Source of the DNA: a bacterium
GTDB lineage: Bacteria > Electryoneota > RPQS01
Assembly: GCA_018814465.1 (NCBI GenBank)
Contig: JAHIZR010000423.1
Location: 1 to 9,344, forward strand
Direction of reading: 5' to 3'
Length of the DNA stretch: 9,344 bases
The notes beneath the pieces were generated by a model. The model saw nothing but the letters and a program-made list of their open reading frames with translations, did no database searches and was not told the origin of the DNA. Made by a program: the position numbers and the translations under genes. Shown in pieces: positions 7,374 to 9,344 of this stretch; the stretch's first letter is position 1; each line of letters opens with the position of its first letter.

Positions 7374-7685
7374 AACCACCTCAATCGCTGTGATTGGGTT
7401 AGGGAAGTCGGCTGGGGGTTCAGGTGCGTAAATACTCTAAAGCGGTGCATCGAATGACCCCAAAAGGTCAGTTGCTATGACTGATTTTCAGTCGTGAGTT
7501 GCTGCAAAATGCGAACCCTTCATCTCACACTGAAATGAAACAAGGCGAACGCAACTTATTATTTATGTTAAGATTGAATATAATCCGAGTGCTTCAGTTA
7601 TACTCGGCTAATTCATAATATAATCCCGATACAAGGCAATGTCAATAACATATATCATTTCCTGAGCATCTGTAGTCTAAAGCAT
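7374..7685. other. intergenic region with several small dyads, no gene
   Basis: This spacer of about 310 bases separates the selenoprotein gene from the beta-helix gene. No reading frame with coding character is seen. It contains three small inverted repeats: tgacc/ggtca (7455-7470), gactg/cagtc (7479-7493) and ccgagt/actcgg (7585-7607). The first two lie roughly 80-120 bases upstream of the beta-helix start and could be regulatory; the third is listed as a possible weak terminator. A promoter for the beta-helix gene must lie here, but I see no convincing -35/-10 pair. Confidence 0.5.
7585..7607 (-). terminator. possible weak terminator after the selenoprotein gene
   Basis: On the minus strand CCGAGT and ACTCGG form a perfect 6-bp stem around an 11-base loop, about 80 bases after the stop of the SelW-like gene. 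The following bases (ATTATATTCAATCTT) are T-rich but contain no true T-run. It could end the Wzi-SDR-SelW unit, or be an unrelated dyad. Confidence 0.3.
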
Positions 7686-7910
7686 TTACTGCTTATCTTT
7701 AATCAAATCAATTATTTCCATAGGCTCGGGAAATCTTCCTTCGGATAATTTTGAGAATAGGAGGACACCGTCTTTACGAACTTCAAATGCGCCCCCGCCT
7801 GACTTAATGAGTTCTGGTTTTGGATATCCTGCTTTTTCAATAGCTTCGGCCAAACTGACCGCCTGCGGATCATAGTTTCAGACAACACAAAACTCTATGG
7901 ACAATTTCAT
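7686..7910 (-). CDS. selW: SelW-like selenoprotein (Rdx family), in-frame UGA read as selenocysteine
   Basis: A 74-codon gene interrupted by a single in-frame TGA at 7880-7878 (codon 11) and ending in TAA. With TGA read as selenocysteine (U) the start reads MKLSIEFCVVUNYDPQAV, giving the CxxU redox motif (Cys8, Sec11) between the first strand and first helix, exactly where SelW/Rdx (SelT/SelW/SelH-type) thioredoxin-like selenoproteins carry CxxU or CxxC. Downstream the family hallmarks are intact: SGGGAFEVRKDG at 37-48, LLFSK at 50-54, and GRFPEP at 58-63. Length matches bacterial SelW proteins. The ATG is preceded by AAGGAG at about seven bases, a strong ribosome site. A possible SECIS stem-loop follows the UGA. 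It lies 46 bases behind the SDR-like gene, likely cotranscribed. The expected role is a small cytosolic thiol/selenol redox protein; its partner is unknown. A Cys-to-stop pseudogene is the main alternative, disfavoured by the exact position and otherwise intact frame. Confidence 0.88.
7843..7866 (-). promoter_or_regulatory. candidate bacterial SECIS stem-loop
   Basis: In the mRNA, CGGUC (7861-7857) pairs with GGCCG (7851-7847) around the loop AGUUU (7856-7852), with one U-G pair; two further GC pairs (7866-7865 with 7844-7843) can stack below an AGG/AA internal loop. The loop starts 21 bases after the UGA and has G as its second base followed by U. This agrees with the known bacterial SECIS pattern: a short stem-loop shortly downstream of UGA, inside the coding sequence, with a G in the first two loop positions. 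An overlapping alternative hairpin at 7871-7857 is possible. Folding was done by eye. Confidence 0.5.
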
Positions 7911-7956
7911 GGATTATCTCCTTGTTTTCTTTACTCGCAATTGACCTGCCGCCCGG

Positions 7957-8640
7957 CTATTCAGAAAGCTTCATCGTACCGATCGTTAGACGATCCGGCA
8001 CTGTTGAAAGTGCCCGCAACACACCGGCAACAATTTCTTCACAGGTTAACCAACGCCAGCCGGCACCCGATTGCATCTTGCCTAAATAAAGTTCCGTGAT
8101 CTGTATTCCAGTGCCAGCCAGCTCGCGGCGTAACGCCTTCGTATAGATCTGCAAGGAGGCGTTGCTTGCCGCGTAAGCGACAGATTCACGCTCCGGCTCA
8201 AGGGCGCTGCTGCCGGAAATGATTACGGCTTGTCCGCCGCCGGTCTTTTTCATCATCGGCATGACAAGCTGAAAACAATTCACGAATCCAAAAAAATTCG
8301 CGCTCATCACACGAGACAGCTCTGACTCGGTAACTTCGGATGCGCTTTCGTTCGAAACAACTCCCACGTTGTAGATAAAAACATCGAGCCGCTTTGACCA
8401 AACGCTGAATTCGCGAAAAGCTTCTAAAACCGAGGCGGAGTCCGTAACGTCCGCCCGAAAGGAAGCGGCATCCACTCCCCAACCGATCAAACGCTGCATG
8501 AGCTGATCGAGTTTCTTCTCGTTGCGGGACATCAGCCCGGCTTTCCCCGCCTTTGGAATCAGGCTTCGATAGATCTCGATCATATCAGCTGAAACACCTG
8601 CGATGAGCGATGTCTTGGCGCTGAAGTCTAAAGGTTCCAA
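7957..8640 (-). CDS. SDR-fold protein with degenerate active site
   Basis: A 227-residue protein clearly of the short-chain dehydrogenase/reductase fold: NADP-type SRNEKKL after strand 2 (38-44), RADVTD (62-67), YNVGV in place of NNAG (90-94), SANFFGFVN (113-121), VIISGSSA (139-146), then Tyr156 in AYAASNASL. Two key elements are lost: the cofactor loop TGxxxGxG reads AGVSADMI (14-21), and the catalytic lysine of YxxxK is Asn160 (codon AAC). A normal SDR reaction is therefore doubtful; it may be a pseudoenzyme or use an altered mechanism. The start is a TTG at 8640, which overlaps the Wzi-like gene's end by 13 bases with an AGG six bases upstream; an in-frame stop at 8661-8659 excludes longer forms, and the next ATG (codon 20) would remove the first Rossmann strand. 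The SelW-like gene follows after 46 bases, suggesting one operon. The substrate is unknown. Confidence 0.8.
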   Translation of the reverse strand: MEPLDFSAKTSLIAGVSADMIEIYRSLIPKAGKAGLMSRNEKKLDQLMQRLIGWGVDAASFRADVTDSASVLEAFREFSVWSKRLDVFIYNVGVVSNESASEVTESELSRVMSANFFGFVNCFQLVMPMMKKTGGGQAVIISGSSALEPERESVAYAASNASLQIYTKALRRELAGTGIQITELYLGKMQSGAGWRWLTCEEIVAGVLRALSTVPDRLTIGTMKLSE

Positions 8641-9344
8641 CCGAAGCCTGCCTGTGTTTCAAAGCGATTTTTAGACCTCGATTCTTCAATCTGAGTTCCA
8701 CTTGCATAGAGTATTAAGCCCGGCAGCACTTCCCATGTCACCCGCACTCCTTTTCGTGTCGTTCGCTCAAACTCGCCGGCGAGGAAGGGATACTCTTGAT
8801 CATTACCTTCAAATCCGGGAATATTGATATCACCTCCCACATTCACGAAACTTCCATCATGCGTATAATAGTTCGCCCCATGATTCTGTCGCGAGTAATG
8901 CAGCGTGACTTGTACTGGATAAAACGTTCCCCGCACCTCCGTCGTGATGAACTCGCTGTTCGGTTCGCGTGTATAGCCCAGCGGCGACGTCCAATGGGAA
9001 TAGGTATTGGTCTCGAAGAAATGCGTATAGACAAAGGGGCGAATCTTGGTATACTCCACTCTGCCGTCGAACTTCTCCCAGAACGGCCGCGGCACAATCC
9101 CATGCATTCCAACGGTGTAAGCCGATTTGTTATTCCCGGTTGACTTGAACAGATCACCTACCACAACATCATCCATCAGCAGCTCACCGTAGAGCTTCAA
9201 TCCCGCAATCGGTCGCCATTTGAAATCCGCCGCCAACAGCAGATTATCCTTATCATCGTTCGAGTGCTGCACACTGTAGAGCCAGTTCAGCGGTGTTAAA
9301 TAACTCAACTGCAATCCCCGGTCGCCATAAATCACACCCTGCGA
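8628..9344 (-). CDS. Wzi-family (capsule assembly-like) outer-membrane beta-barrel, C-terminal part
   Basis: The 3' end of a gene that continues past the right edge: the frame is open to base 9344 (the first visible residues are SQGVIYGDRGLQL). About 238 residues are visible, with alternating amphipathic strands, many aromatic residues and family-like blocks: GLQLSYLTPLNWLYSVQHS, DNLLLAADFKWRP, GLKLYGELLMDD, RVEYTKIRPFVYTHF, SHWTSPLGYTREPNS, and a final strand ending in GFGWNL. These match the capsule assembly Wzi / related outer-membrane barrel family, in which Wzi of Escherichia coli K30 binds capsule at the cell surface. In FCB bacteria such proteins are common and their role is mostly untested. 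It overlaps the downstream SDR-like gene by 13 bases. The signal peptide and true start are outside the window. Confidence 0.75.
   Translation of the reverse strand, partial: SQGVIYGDRGLQLSYLTPLNWLYSVQHSNDDKDNLLLAADFKWRPIAGLKLYGELLMDDVVVGDLFKSTGNNKSAYTVGMHGIVPRPFWEKFDGRVEYTKIRPFVYTHFFETNTYSHWTSPLGYTREPNSEFITTEVRGTFYPVQVTLHYSRQNHGANYYTHDGSFVNVGGDINIPGFEGNDQEYPFLAGEFERTTRKGVRVTWEVLPGLILYASGTQIEESRSKNRFETQAGFGWNL

Noticed and set aside
7857..7871. Hairpin GAUCCGC/GCGGUC with a bulged U as the main SECIS
   Set aside because: Its loop would be only 2-4 bases and start about 13 bases after the UGA, closer than usual for bacterial SECIS elements; the hairpin at 7847-7861 fits the spacing better.
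7878..7880. TGA in the SelW-like gene as a pseudogene mutation or sequencing error
   Set aside because: The stop falls exactly on the Sec/Cys redox column, the rest of the frame is intact with family motifs, a strong ribosome site is present, and a SECIS-like hairpin follows. An error cannot be fully excluded from one sequence.
8843..9157. Minus-strand open frame inside the Wzi-like gene
   Set aside because: It is an alternative frame of a gene with clear family-like strands; its Arg/Ser-rich product is typical of a frame shadow.

Overview
All recognisable genes in this window lie on the minus strand, in densely packed co-oriented units. The organism looks like a member of the FCB superphylum (Bacteroidetes/Fibrobacteres/Calditrichaeota/KSB1/Zixibacteria-like lineages), probably uncultured. 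The grounds are a secreted parallel beta-helix protein ending in a type IX secretion (T9SS) sorting domain with an FPNPFNP linker, a lipoprotein opening with the CxxSPERDNPYDP signature seen in such lineages, a GldA/GldF-like ABC-2 exporter, a Ser/Thr kinase with PEGA domains, and a Wzi-family barrel. Base composition is about half G+C by eye, with AT-rich spacers. This placement is inference; no rRNA gene is present.

In the order of transcription, from right to left: (1) 9344-7686 holds the 3' part of a Wzi-like outer-membrane barrel gene, a 13-base-overlapping SDR-like gene that has lost key catalytic and cofactor residues, and a 74-codon SelW/Rdx-family gene with an in-frame UGA at the selenocysteine position of its CxxU motif. 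This small gene is invisible to ordinary ORF callers and is the most notable item in the window. (2) 7685-7374 is a spacer of about 310 bases holding dyads but no gene. (3) 7373-5688 is a secreted beta-helix protein with a T9SS C-terminal domain, closed by a textbook intrinsic terminator at 5634-5661. (4) 5537-1360 is a likely operon of lipoprotein, GAF-type sigma-54 activator and membrane Ser/Thr kinase with PEGA repeats. It is preceded by a plausible sigma-70-type promoter and a perfect 14-bp palindrome. (5) 1181-1 is an ABC-2 export operon: ATPase, then the start of a GldF-like permease that runs off the window.

Taken together the window is an envelope- and signalling-rich chromosomal segment. 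The lipoprotein-activator-kinase cluster looks like a sensing and regulatory module, with a GAF input domain, a phosphorylation enzyme and sigma-54-dependent output. The beta-helix protein is T9SS cargo, and the ABC unit resembles the exporter family that includes the gliding-associated GldA/GldF proteins. The selenoprotein implies that the genome encodes selenocysteine insertion machinery (SelA, SelB, SelC tRNA, SelD), none of which is in this window. No mobile elements, CRISPR arrays, tRNA or rRNA genes were seen.
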